Source: JAJDXW01 sp965243335
GTDB lineage: Bacteria > Pseudomonadota > Gammaproteobacteria > HK1
Reading direction: 5' to 3'
NCBI GenBank assembly: GCA_965243335.1
Contig: OZ251545.1
Span: 4,402,001 to 4,466,000, forward strand
Length of the DNA stretch: 64,000 nt
The first letter of the stretch is position 1, and every line of letters begins with the position of its first letter. The position numbers were made by a program, and so were the translations under genes. This document shows, piece by piece, positions 1-7,911 of this stretch. The notes beneath the pieces were generated by a model. It ran no database searches. It worked only from the letters and a program-made list of their open reading frames with translations, and had not been told where the DNA came from.

Positions 1-1
1 G

Positions 2-205
2 ATCGTGAAGAGCCTCGGGTACGAAAACGACGACGGTATCGCGCCCAGCCAGATCCGGGCGTACGTTGCGAAGGAGAACGGACTGGACAAGTGTGTAGTG
101 GACAAGTTTGGCGTCGATATGCCGGTTTTCGATCAAACGATCGATCGCATCAACCGCGTGGCCAACGAGCTCGCCTCGCACCTGGCGGAAGACACGGAAG
201 TCTGA
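2..205 (+). CDS. C-terminal end of an unrecognised protein (5' truncated by window)
   Basis: An open frame enters from the left edge and stops at TGA 203-205, giving about 67 residues that are charged and probably helical. I do not recognise the family. The stop lies one base before the GTG of the next gene, so the two are almost certainly co-transcribed and translationally coupled. Base composition is visibly less GC-rich than the metabolic genes to the right, which fits acquired DNA. Function is unknown; being paired with a nuclease-like protein makes a defence or conflict role possible, but that is inference. Confidence 0.6.
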   Translation: MVKSLGYENDDGIAPSQIRAYVAKENGLDKCVVDKFGVDMPVFDQTIDRINRVANELASHLAEDTEV

Positions 206-206
206 A

Positions 207-755
207 GTGGATCTGGTTCACCAACTTGCCGTCATCTTGAAGGAAGGCCTGCTGGAGCTGGCGGAGGAGGGCGGTAGCGTCAGTCTTCGGGAAACGAGCG
301 CCGGGATGCGAGTGGAGATCATGCGGCTGCCTTGGCCGATGGCGGTGTTGCGTATTGAGCGCACCGGCCATCTGCCGGGGCTTCGGGACGGCCCTTGGAA
401 GCGTGTTTGTGACTATCTCCTGATTTTCGAGACCAAGAACGACGTTCACGCGGTCTTCGTCGAGCTCAAGAAAACTTCGACGAATGAACAGAGACCGAAA
501 GAACAACTCCGCCGATCCTTGCCGATTCTGGAATATCTCCGTACCGCGTGCCGAATCGAACATGGATCCGCACTGAACGAGTCACCGGTGATAGTGAGCT
601 ATCTCATGATTTGCGAGAGAGGGGGCATGAGGCTGGACAAGCAACCGGTCCGGGCCGATCCGGCGGCGAGGATCCACGAGGAGACATACCAAAACATAAC
701 GATCAGGACGTTCATCGGCAGCTCGGCGCCTCTCACGGTATTGGTGCGTGAATGA
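207..755 (+). CDS. Hypothetical protein with PD-(D/E)XK nuclease-like core
   Basis: 182 residues from a GTG that follows the previous stop by one base. An upstream in-frame ATG exists, but it would overlap the previous gene deeply and encodes arginine-rich shadow sequence, so the GTG is preferred. The centre reads CDYLLIFETKNDVHAVFVELK: an Asp in one strand, a turn, then a hydrophobic strand ending in E-L-K. This is the layout of the PD-(D/E)XK nuclease active site (D, then E-x-K). A helix rich in K, R and Q follows. No family name can be assigned. It could be the effector of a two-gene module whose first gene is cut by the window edge. The nuclease idea rests on one motif and is moderate at best. 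Confidence 0.6.
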   Translation: MDLVHQLAVILKEGLLELAEEGGSVSLRETSAGMRVEIMRLPWPMAVLRIERTGHLPGLRDGPWKRVCDYLLIFETKNDVHAVFVELKKTSTNEQRPKEQLRRSLPILEYLRTACRIEHGSALNESPVIVSYLMICERGGMRLDKQPVRADPAARIHEETYQNITIRTFIGSSAPLTVLVRE

Positions 756-756
756 A

Positions 757-890
757 CATCCTGCGATCGGCCAGTGCTGCCGTCGGGATGCGCATCGAGG
801 AGGCCGAGGAGGCGGTCGTGCGGACTTCGGCTTCGCGCACCGGCGAGTGGCGGACATGGACCTGGATCGAGTCGTCCCGCTCCCGCACCG
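757..890 (-). pseudogene. Fragment of recC (exonuclease V gamma subunit), N-terminal part
   Basis: On the minus strand one frame reads RDDSIQVHVRHSPVREAEV and the adjacent frame continues HDRLLGLLDAHPD. Together these match the start of RecC proteins, which read roughly S-L-Q-V-H-x-C-H-S-P-x-R-E-x-E-V-L-H-D-x-L-L-x-L-F. A frameshift between the two pieces and the absence of the remaining ~1000 residues show it is a remnant. It lies head to tail with a 5'-nucleotidase remnant and ends at the conflict-type gene pair on the left, so this stretch looks like a recombination scar. Recognition is by eye from the motif only. Confidence 0.5.
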
Positions 891-923
891 CTGCGTTCCT
901 CGCCGGTCGTCCCGGTTCCCGCT

Positions 924-1364
924 CTCGGCGCCGAAGGCTTCGAGGTAGCGGTAGCGGTCCATGCCGCCCGCGAACACCGCCCGCCGGACGTCGAGCCCGT
1001 AGTGGGCGATCGAATGCAGCACCCGGAGCCCGGCATTCACGCTGTTGCGCGAAAGGAGGACCACGTCCACCCACCGCCGCAGGGGCTCGAGCTCGTTTAG
1101 GGCGAGGAGCTTTCGCACCGCCGCGAACGCGGGGCCCTTGCCGAGCGCCTCCGTCTCGCGGGCCGCCTGGTAACGGGCGTACGCCTCCACCCCGTCGCGG
1201 GTGAACACCCGGTGGCTCTCCTCGAGGTCGAAGAGCGCCCGCGACGAGATGGCGATGGTGAGGACAGCGGGCGCGGGCTCGACCCGGTCGAGGAGGAGCG
1301 GCAGCTCGCCGGGACCCGGACGCGCCCGCGAGAGGCGTGCTCGGCGAAAATCCCCACCGCGCAC
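924..1364 (-). pseudogene. Truncated cytosolic 5'-nucleotidase (NT5C1-like), C-terminus lost
   Basis: The minus-strand frame carries typical 5'-nucleotidase sequence: TIAISSRALFDLEESHRVF, then VDVVLLSRNSVNAGLRV, then AVFAGGMDRYRYLEAFGA. The family normally goes on for another 100-150 residues with a further motif about the second strand and D-x-D-x-V. Here similarity stops after EAFGA and the frame runs into the recC fragment. The first ~30 residues of the open frame are read from a dispersed palindromic repeat (1332-1371), so the true start is uncertain. The intact enzyme would dephosphorylate nucleoside monophosphates in the cytoplasm. Almost certainly non-functional. Confidence 0.65.
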
Positions 1365-1371
1365 ATGCCTC
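1332..1371. repeat. Dispersed palindromic repeat R2
   Basis: A 40-bp unit beginning GAGGCGTGCTCGGCG and ending GCGCACATGCCTC, with complementary ends GAGGC(A/G)TG and CATGCCTC. Near-identical copies lie at 18036, 35437, 38763 and 42686. This one, between the MetE-like gene and the nucleotidase remnant, is the only copy without the companion R1 repeat next to it. As RNA it would fold into a short stem with a large A/C-rich loop. Confidence 0.75.
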
Positions 1372-1397
1372 CTTGGGATTCACCCCGTGAGGCGGCG

Positions 1398-2561
1398 CTA
1401 CCAGAGCCGTGCGGAGGCGAGCTTCGCGCCCTCGGCGAGGGTCGCGAGCTTGGCCCAGACCACGTCCTCGGCCACGAAGCGGTCGCCCGCGAAGGTCCCG
1501 AAGCCGCAGTCCACCCCGGCGATCAGGCGTTCGCGGTCCCCGAGCGCCTCCGCGGCCTCGAGGATCCGCCGTTTGACCACTTCCGGGTGCTCGACGTAGT
1601 TGTTGGTGGACTCGATCACCCCCGCCACCACGACCAGGTCGTCCGGGATGGATCGGCTCCCGAGGGCCTCCACCTCGTGGGAGTGCCGGGGGTTCGCGAA
1701 GGGCAGGCAGAGCGCCCCGACCCGCGCCTCGAGGAGGTGGGGCAGCACGTGCTCCAGGGCCACGTCCTCGGTGTGCGGACCGTCCCGGTTCCCCCAGCAC
1801 GAGTGCAGCCGCACCCGGTCGCGCGGGATCCCCTCGATCGCGACGTTGATCGCCTCGACGTGCTGGGCCACCCGCTCCTGGAACTCCGGGATCGACAGGT
1901 CCTGGAAGAAGCTCGCCCGCTCCATCGCGAGGTCGGGCGCGTCGATCTGGAGCAGGAACCCCTGGTCCGCGACGTAGCGGTACTCCTTGCCGATCTCGCG
2001 GGCTACCGCGAACAGGTAGTCCTCGTGGCTCGCGTAGTGGTGGTTCATCATCGTGGTGGTGACGACCCCGGGCGAGGCGGCGGTCATGAAGACCTCCTCG
2101 AACGTCCCTTCCCCCTTCGCCGCGTCGAGGCAGCGGCGGAGCCCGGCGCACTCGGCCTCGACCCCGGAGAAGTCCTCGTAGCGCACCTCGGCGACGGCGG
2201 CCGGCGGGTTGTAGACCCGCGCCCGCGCCGCCCGGCGCGTCTTCAGCAGCTCCGCCCACTTGGGGTAAAGCCGGGTTTCGAGCGGCATCGGGCGCTTCCC
2301 CTCGCCCCCGAACCCCGACATCCGCGAGGTCACGTAGGTCTGGAAGCTCACCCGGGGCTGCTCGCCGTCGTTGCCGACGTCCATCCCGCTCGCGATCTGC
2401 CGGTCCACGACGTGCTGCATGGCGGTCTCGATCTCGCGCGCGAGCCGCGCCTCGTCGACCGCCTCCTCGTTGTCCTTGCGCACCAGGAGGTCGGAGAGGA
2501 CCTCCCCGCGGGGGAGGCTTCCCATGTGGGTGGTGAGGATGCGGGATTCGCTCGTCTTCAT
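1398..2561 (-). CDS. Cobalamin-independent methionine synthase-type (MetE C-terminal domain) methyltransferase
   Basis: 387 residues, the size of single-domain members of the MetE/UroD-barrel family; full MetE is about 760. The zinc ligands of the family can be seen: H-x-C in RLHSCWGN, a Glu in the following HSHEVEAL segment, and Cys in AGVDCGFGTF near the C-terminus. The N-terminus (MKTSESRILTTHMGSLPRG) carries the usual T-H-x-G-S-L-P-R. Such proteins transfer methyl or alkyl groups to thiols; bacterial stand-alone members are often annotated as methionine synthase II or epoxyalkane:CoM transferase-like, and the natural substrate here cannot be told. ATG 2561 is chosen because upstream sequence is low-complexity GC repeat. 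Divergent from the hydrolase at 2832. Confidence 0.9.
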   Translation of the reverse strand: MKTSESRILTTHMGSLPRGEVLSDLLVRKDNEEAVDEARLAREIETAMQHVVDRQIASGMDVGNDGEQPRVSFQTYVTSRMSGFGGEGKRPMPLETRLYPKWAELLKTRRAARARVYNPPAAVAEVRYEDFSGVEAECAGLRRCLDAAKGEGTFEEVFMTAASPGVVTTTMMNHHYASHEDYLFAVAREIGKEYRYVADQGFLLQIDAPDLAMERASFFQDLSIPEFQERVAQHVEAINVAIEGIPRDRVRLHSCWGNRDGPHTEDVALEHVLPHLLEARVGALCLPFANPRHSHEVEALGSRSIPDDLVVVAGVIESTNNYVEHPEVVKRRILEAAEALGDRERLIAGVDCGFGTFAGDRFVAEDVVWAKLATLAEGAKLASARLW

Positions 2562-2589
2562 GGCGATGGCGGCTCGCGGGCGTGGGAGA

Positions 2590-2820
2590 GGCGCGGCAAG
2601 CGTATCATTGCGGCGCACCGGCGCCGCCGCGCCGCGCGCACCGGGCGGCGGAGGAATCAGCGGGTTCGGCGGACCCGGCCCGGCGCCGGAGCCCGTCCGG
2701 GCCGCCCGGCATGAGCCGGCCCGATCCGGCCCAGCCCGGCCCGATCCGGCTTGGCCCGGCCCCGCCTCCTTCCGCGGCCAAGCCCTTCCCCCGCACGGCG
2801 CGGCCCGGCGGAAACGAACA
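2590..2820. repeat. GC-rich divergent intergenic region with short imperfect repeats
   Basis: Between the divergent MetE-like and hydrolase genes. About 2690-2760 contains several imperfect copies of CCGGCCCGATCCGGC in tandem (CCGGCCCGATCCGGCCCAGC, then CCGGCCCGATCCGGCTTGGC). No gene is apparent. Promoters for both flanking genes must lie here, but none could be placed. Confidence 0.5.
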
Positions 2821-2831
2821 GGAGCACCGGC

Positions 2832-3731
2832 ATGAGCAGCAGCGCCGCCACCCCCGTCACCTTCTACTCCGAAGGCTTCCGCCTCGTCGGGGACCTCTAC
2901 ACGCCTGCCGACCTTCGGCCGGGCGAGGCGCGGGCCGGCATCGTGCTCTGCCACGGCTACACCGGGGTCAAGGCCCTCTACCTGCCGGACAACGCCCGCG
3001 TGCTCACCGAAGCGGGCTACGTGGTCCTCGCCTTCGACTACAAGGGCTGGGGAGAGAGCGAGGGGCCGCGCAACCGCCTCGCTCCCTACAGCCGGGTCGC
3101 GGACGCGCAGGCCGCCCTCACCTTCCTCGGGGCGCGGGCGGAGGTGGACGAACGGCGGCTCGGCCTCTACGGCACGAGCTACGGCGGGGCGACGGTGGTG
3201 TGGACCGGCGCCGTCGACCGGCGGGCGCGGTGCATCGTGAGCGTGGTCGGGATCGGCCACGGCGAGCGGTGGATGCGGAGCGTCCGCCGGCCCGACGAGT
3301 GGTTCGACCTCCTCGAACGGTCCGCCGCCGACCGGGTCAAGCGCGCGGCGGACGGGGAGTCGGAGCTCGTCGAGCGGAGCGAGGTGCTGCTCCCGGACCG
3401 CCAGTCGGCGGAGCTCGCGGCCGCCGCGCGCCGCAACGTCCCCTCCGCCATCGACACCCTCCCGCTCGAGTACGTCGACGAGACCCTCGGCTTCCATCCG
3501 GAGTGGGTGGTGGACCGGATCGCCCCCCGCCCGATCCTCTTCATCACCACGGACGACGACCGACTCGTCCCGCCCGAAGAGTCGGCGGCCCTCTACGACC
3601 GGGCCGGCGAGCCGAAGAAGCTGGTGGTCCTCGAAGGCTACGGCCACTACGAGGTCTACGCGGACCCCGCCTTCACCGAGGTCATGGACGAGACCGTCGC
3701 CTGGTTCCGGGAGCACCTGCCGCCCCGGTGA
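2832..3731 (+). CDS. Alpha/beta hydrolase (dienelactone hydrolase / acyl-peptidase-like)
   Basis: 299 residues. The fold's landmarks appear in order: oxyanion HGYTG near residue 43, nucleophile elbow GTSYGG near 115, Asp in TTDDDRLVP near 239, and His in GYGHYEVY near 270, giving a complete Ser-Asp-His triad. No signal peptide, so cytoplasmic. The start is the ATG preceded by an AGGAG box 8 bases upstream; the open frame extends further 5' only through low-complexity repeat. Substrate is unknown; the N-terminal FYSEGFRLVGDLYTP strand pair is typical of esterase or peptidase-like hydrolases. It stands alone and is divergent from the methyltransferase. Confidence 0.88.
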   Translation: MSSSAATPVTFYSEGFRLVGDLYTPADLRPGEARAGIVLCHGYTGVKALYLPDNARVLTEAGYVVLAFDYKGWGESEGPRNRLAPYSRVADAQAALTFLGARAEVDERRLGLYGTSYGGATVVWTGAVDRRARCIVSVVGIGHGERWMRSVRRPDEWFDLLERSAADRVKRAADGESELVERSEVLLPDRQSAELAAAARRNVPSAIDTLPLEYVDETLGFHPEWVVDRIAPRPILFITTDDDRLVPPEESAALYDRAGEPKKLVVLEGYGHYEVYADPAFTEVMDETVAWFREHLPPR

Positions 3732-3829
3732 GGGGCGTGGCGGCGGGGACCGCTCCCCGGGTTCGCGTGATCGACGTGGGGGAGCCGAGCCCGGGAACGG
3801 GAGGGAAGAGGAAATCGGGGGACCGCAAG

Positions 3830-4000
3830 ATGAAGGACGAATCGGCGAACGGCCATGCGAACGCGCTGCCGGAGACCGAGCTCTGGCTCCCCCCGACCGG
3901 CTGGACGAGGAAGGAATACGAGCTCGGCCAGGAGGGGCGGACGCTCGAGGCGGACGAATGGGCGCTCGTCATGGAACAGGATCAGGAAGCAGTCCCGTGA
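3830..4000 (+). CDS. Small hypothetical protein, 56 aa
   Basis: Starts at an ATG preceded by a purine-rich stretch. The protein is acidic with an aromatic, strand-like centre (ELWLPPTGWTRKEYELG) and an acidic tail, and it does not look like random high-GC readthrough. Its stop TGA overlaps the GTG of the next small frame (GTGA). Family not recognised. Confidence 0.45.
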   Translation: MKDESANGHANALPETELWLPPTGWTRKEYELGQEGRTLEADEWALVMEQDQEAVP

Positions 4001-4203
4001 ACGCCGCCGAGTGCCGGGCCCTCGCTTTCGACACCGTGATCATGGTGAAGCAGACGCCGCGCCGGATGCTGGCGGACGGGGAAGTTCATGGAGGTCCTCG
4101 AACACACGGCGCCTCGGGCGCCGCGGACGAGGGACAGCGAGCGGAGGCGCATCGCGCGGGAGGGCGGCGGCCAGTTGCGCGGTTGAGCAGATTTCCCGCC
4201 TGA
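3997..4203 (+). CDS. Small hypothetical or broken ORF
   Basis: A GTG overlapping the previous stop opens a 68-residue frame. Only its first ~28 residues (to RRMLADG) look protein-like. After about 4080 a different frame reads KFMEVLEHTAP and continues to a TGA near 4185, so the gene may carry a frameshift or be a remnant. Together with the RES remnant downstream, it suggests a toxin/antitoxin-type region that has decayed, though nothing here is recognised as an antitoxin. Confidence 0.3.
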   Translation: MNAAECRALAFDTVIMVKQTPRRMLADGEVHGGPRTHGASGAADEGQRAEAHRAGGRRPVARLSRFPA

Positions 4204-4263
4204 TTACGCACGAACTTGCGATCTCGGGTCGATGGAAGCCCGGGCACAGGCTCCGCGACAGCT

Positions 4264-4315
4264 CGCCATTCCCGCTACCCGCTTTCGCGGGCGCAAGCTT
4301 CGCGGGAATGACGGG
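4264..4315. repeat. Palindromic intergenic element (CATTCCCGC...GCGGGAATG)
   Basis: Ends CATTCCCGC and GCGGGAATG are complementary, and the inside contains a second pair around GCTTTCGCGGGCGCAAGC. This is the widespread type of small intergenic palindrome found between many proteobacterial genes. No other copy was noticed in this window. Confidence 0.6.
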
Positions 4316-4465
4316 CTGAAAGAGACCATTCACCTGGGCTTCGTACGCAATCGGGATTTCTCATGAGCGTAGCATCGCCTCGCGGCAACCTGTAGGCGCG
4401 CGCAGGTTTCGGCCCTCCTCGACCATCCGGACGGGTCCCCCGGACGGCTGATCGTCACCGGGCCG

Positions 4466-4714
4466 CAGCCGTATCGAATGCTTCGTTTCGAATCCCGCCA
4501 GCCACGGATCCTTGTGCCAGCGATTGACGACGCGGGTCTTCTGAAACACCTCCGCCAGGCAGGCGGCCGGCTGGTCGGCCCCATACGGCACGGCGCAATC
4601 CTGCCGGGCAGGCTCGTCCCCTTCGTGATGATCGAAGCGGGCGTCGAGGCGCCAGTTCTCGCGGTGGGGCGCGAAGCCCGCCCCGCCCCGCGCCGCCCGC
4701 CATCGGTCAGGGTA
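4466..4714 (-). pseudogene. Remnant of a RES-domain (NAD+-degrading) toxin gene
   Basis: The minus-strand frame reads WRLDARFDHHEG, then VPYGADQPAACLAEVFQKT, then WHKDPWLAGFETKHSIRL. This matches the core of RES-family toxins (Arg, Tyr, Glu strand-helix pattern, then P-W-L-x-G-F-E-L). The N-terminus runs into the end of the amidase gene, and the usual L-L-D-L-T-G-x-W and serine-containing C-terminal segment is replaced by unrelated sequence, so both ends are gone. Known RES toxins act with a Xre-type antitoxin; none is present. Recognised by eye. Confidence 0.6.
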
Positions 4715-6107
4715 CCGGGCGCCGCTGATGCCAGTCCGTCCGCTGCTGGCAGGCGTGGCCCGCCCGCAGGAGGAGGGCCTCGCCGAAATCGCGCCCGACG
4801 AGCTGGAACCCGAGCGGCCTTCCCCCCGAGCCGAACCCGCAAGGGAGCGAGAGGGTCGGGCTTCCCGACATGTCGTGAGGCGCCGTGTAGCGGGTGAGAT
4901 GGTGGAGCCCGTCGGGGGCGTCCATCACCGCCATGAATTCATCGACGGTCGGCGCGAGATCCGGGTAGGGCGGGGCGATGAACATGTCGACGCGCTCGAA
5001 CAGGCGGGCCATCGTCCCCCGCCAGTGGTTGCGGCAGGCGTTGGCCCGGCCGACGTCCAGGCTGGTCGCGGCCCGGCCGAACTCGATATGGGACTTGAGC
5101 TCGCGGCCGTACGAGCCGGCCTGCGACGGGTAGGTGTCCGCGTGGGCCGCCGCCGTCTCCGCCGCGCAGATGACCGCCCAGTGAGCGATGACCTCGCGGG
5201 TGTCCGGGATCGAGGTCTCCACCACCTCCGCTCCCGCCCGCTCGAGCTCGCGGAGCGCCGCCCGCACCCCGGCGGCGACCTCGGGGTCCACGTCGTGGGT
5301 GCAGTGGCCCTCGTCCCAGCCGACCCGCAGCCCTCCAATGCCCTTGTCCAGCTCCGCGAGGTAGTCCGGGACCGGCTCGAGCGACGTGTGGTGGTCGAGG
5401 TCGTCCCGGCCCGCGATGGCCCCGAGCAGGGCCGCGCAATCCTCGGCCGTGCGGGCCATCGGCCCGAGGTGGTCGAGCGTGTCCGACAGCATGAACACGC
5501 CGTGGCGGCTCACCCGGCCCCAGGTGGGCTTCAGCCCGGTCAGCGCGCAGGCAAGCGAAGGGAACCGGATCGATCCCCCGGTGTCGGAGCCGAGCGATCC
5601 GTAGCAGAGGCCGGCCGCGGTCGCGACTCCCGAGCCGCTCGACGAGGCGCCCGGCCAGAGCTCCGGGCTCCACGGGTTCACCGGGGCCTCGACGTCGGGG
5701 TGGTGGCAGGCGAACGCGCCCTCGGTGAGCTCCAGCTTCCCGAGAAGGACCGCCCCCGCCTCGCGGAGCCGCACGACCGCGGTGCTGTCGTAGTCCGGCA
5801 CGTGGCCGTCGAGCAGGGGCATCCCCGCCCGGGTCCGCACCCCCTTCGTCCGGCAGAGGTCCTTGACCGCGATCGGCGTACCGTGGAGCGGGCCCCGGCT
5901 CTTCCCCGCGGCCGTGTCCCGGTCCGCCGCCTCCGCCGCCTCCAGCGCCGCGTCGGCCATCACGACCGAGTAGGCGCGCAAGCCGCCGTCGAGGGCTGCG
6001 ATGCGGTCCAGCATGGCCCGGGTCGCCTCGACCGACGTCGATTCCCCGCGGCGAAGGCGGGACGAGACCTCCCGGAGGCTCTGGTAGTGGAGGGGTCGTT
6101 CGGACAT
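4707..6107 (-). CDS. Amidase signature (AS) family amidase
   Basis: 466 residues, normal length. The Ser-cisSer-Lys catalytic set is visible: Lys in AVKDLCRTKGV (about residue 78), the glycine/serine loop GASSSGSG (about 153), and the nucleophile in GSDTGGSIRFPS (about 175). Cytoplasmic hydrolase of a small amide; the substrate is not predictable. The ATG follows a GGGAGAGAAG box. It is divergent from a second, different amidase at 6256, with 148 bp between them holding both promoters. The C-terminus overlaps the RES remnant. Confidence 0.93.
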   Translation of the reverse strand: MSERPLHYQSLREVSSRLRRGESTSVEATRAMLDRIAALDGGLRAYSVVMADAALEAAEAADRDTAAGKSRGPLHGTPIAVKDLCRTKGVRTRAGMPLLDGHVPDYDSTAVVRLREAGAVLLGKLELTEGAFACHHPDVEAPVNPWSPELWPGASSSGSGVATAAGLCYGSLGSDTGGSIRFPSLACALTGLKPTWGRVSRHGVFMLSDTLDHLGPMARTAEDCAALLGAIAGRDDLDHHTSLEPVPDYLAELDKGIGGLRVGWDEGHCTHDVDPEVAAGVRAALRELERAGAEVVETSIPDTREVIAHWAVICAAETAAAHADTYPSQAGSYGRELKSHIEFGRAATSLDVGRANACRNHWRGTMARLFERVDMFIAPPYPDLAPTVDEFMAVMDAPDGLHHLTRYTAPHDMSGSPTLSLPCGFGSGGRPLGFQLVGRDFGEALLLRAGHACQQRTDWHQRRPVP

Positions 6108-6255
6108 CGTCTTCTCTCCCGGTCCATACCCGGTCCGCGCCCGGCGCCGGCCCGGTCCCGGCCCGGGACCGGCTCTCGGCCTCGCGCCCGGCGCCCGACC
6201 GCTCGACGGTGCGATGATAGCCTCCGATCGCAACCCGAACACGAGGGGAACCCCC

Positions 6256-7839
6256 ATGCCGTTCCAGCGCCCGGACGAGGACGACGTCATCGAGCTCGCC
6301 AAGGAGCTCGGCATCCATCTCACCCGCACCGAAGCGCCCGTCTTTCGCAGCCGCGTGCTCGAGCACGTCGAGGCGATGGAGGGGTTTCACGAGCTCCGCA
6401 TCCGCGAGGACGCGCCGCCGCTCCGGCACGTCCGGCGCGACCCCGGCCGCCGCCCGACCCCCGAAGAAGACCCGCTCAACGCGTTCATTCGCCGCTGCCG
6501 GGTGGAGGGCGCGGAAGACGGCCCTCTCAAGGGCCGGACGGTCGGGCTCAAGGATCACACCGCCGTCGCCGGGGTCCCCATGACCCTCGGCTCGTACTAC
6601 CTCGACAGCTACGTCCCGGAGTTCGACGCGACCGTCGTGACCCGCCTCCTCGACGCCGGCGCGGTCATCACCGGCAAGATGAACATGGAGGACTTCTCCT
6701 TCGGGGGGCCGGGCTTCGCGGGGGTGGGCGATTTCGGCCGGCCCCTGAACCCCCACGACCCGGCCTGCGTCACCGGCGGCTCGTCTTCGGGCTCGGGGGC
6801 GGCGGTCGCCGGCGGCTACGTGGACCTCGCGTTCGGCGGGGACCAGGGCGGGTCGGTGCGGATCCCGTCCGCGTGGTGCGGCTGCGTGGGGCTGATGCCC
6901 ACCCACGGCCTCATCCCGCATACCGGGGTCTTCGGGCTCGAGCCCACCATCGACTACACCGGCCCCATGACCCGGACCGTCGACGACCTCGCGGCGGTGC
7001 TCGACTGCGTCGCGGGACGGGACGGCTACGACCCGCGCCAAGCCTCCGTGCCGGAAGAGCTGCCGAGCTACCGCGGCGCGCTCGGCAAGGGGGTCGACGG
7101 CTTGCGGATCGGCCTCCTCGAGGAAGGGTTCGGGGTCGGGAACGGCGAGGAGGCGGTCGACGACGCGGTCCGGGAAGCGGTCGCGGTCCTCGAGAAGGCG
7201 GGCGCCGCGGTGCGCACGGTATCGGTCCCCGATCACCCCACCGCATCGACCGCCGTCATTCCCCTCTACCTCGAAGGAGCGAGGCTCGCCTACGACACGA
7301 ACCTCGGCGGGGCGCTCGCGAAGTCGTTCTATCCGGCCTCGCTCATGGCCGCCTTCGGCCGGGCGAAGCGCAGCCACAGCCACGAGATGCCGCTCAACTT
7401 CAAGGCGATGCTGATCTCGGCGACCTACGCGAGGGAGCGCTACAACGGCCGGCTCTACGCGAAGGCGCAGAACCTCCGCCCGGTCATCGTGCGGCAATAC
7501 CTCGACGCCTTCGCCGACGTCGACCTCCTCGCGATGCCCACCGTGCCCATCCGCTCGCACCCCTACGCCGAGCCCCGGGACTTCGTCGAGGCGCTCGACC
7601 GCACCCTCTTCGGGGGCCGGCTGGGCGACGACCTCGGCCTCATCATCCACAACACCGCCCCCTTCAACTACACCGGCTTCCCGAGCCTCAGCGTTCCCTG
7701 CGCGGGGGTCGCCGGGATGCCGGTCGGCCTCCAGCTCGTCGCCCCCTGCTTCCGGGAGGACGTGCTCATCCGGGCCGCGCACGCCTATCAGGAGTCGGTG
7801 GACTGGGAGGGCTGCTTTCCGCAGCGAAGCCCCGCCTGA
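6256..7839 (+). CDS. Amidase signature (AS) family amidase, longer subtype
   Basis: 527 residues. Catalytic Lys in VGLKDHTAVAGVPM (about residue 100), GGSSSGSG loop (about 174), and nucleophile in GGDQGGSVRIPS (about 196). The N-terminal ~70 residues form the helical extension seen in the AtzF/allantoate-type and acetamidase-like branch. ATG 6256 has a GAGGGGAA box. It is not a recent duplicate of the neighbouring amidase, since motifs and N-termini differ. A perfect 10-bp stem follows the stop. With the importer downstream and PuuE at 24.7 kb, a role in nitrogen scavenging is plausible but inferred. Confidence 0.93.
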   Translation: MPFQRPDEDDVIELAKELGIHLTRTEAPVFRSRVLEHVEAMEGFHELRIREDAPPLRHVRRDPGRRPTPEEDPLNAFIRRCRVEGAEDGPLKGRTVGLKDHTAVAGVPMTLGSYYLDSYVPEFDATVVTRLLDAGAVITGKMNMEDFSFGGPGFAGVGDFGRPLNPHDPACVTGGSSSGSGAAVAGGYVDLAFGGDQGGSVRIPSAWCGCVGLMPTHGLIPHTGVFGLEPTIDYTGPMTRTVDDLAAVLDCVAGRDGYDPRQASVPEELPSYRGALGKGVDGLRIGLLEEGFGVGNGEEAVDDAVREAVAVLEKAGAAVRTVSVPDHPTASTAVIPLYLEGARLAYDTNLGGALAKSFYPASLMAAFGRAKRSHSHEMPLNFKAMLISATYARERYNGRLYAKAQNLRPVIVRQYLDAFADVDLLAMPTVPIRSHPYAEPRDFVEALDRTLFGGRLGDDLGLIIHNTAPFNYTGFPSLSVPCAGVAGMPVGLQLVAPCFREDVLIRAAHAYQESVDWEGCFPQRSPA

Positions 7840-7840
7840 C

Positions 7841-7869
7841 GGGGCGGGCGCGCGGCGTCCGCCCGCCCC
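7841..7869. terminator. Bidirectional terminator-like hairpin between convergent genes
   Basis: GGGGCGGGCG and CGCCCGCCCC form a perfect 10-bp stem with a 9-base loop, one base after the amidase stop and before the converging ABC gene. No U-tract follows, as is common in very GC-rich genomes. Confidence 0.6.
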
Positions 7870-7911
7870 GGCGCCCGCCTCCCGCGGCGCCGGGGGGCGG
7901 GCGGGGGGCGA

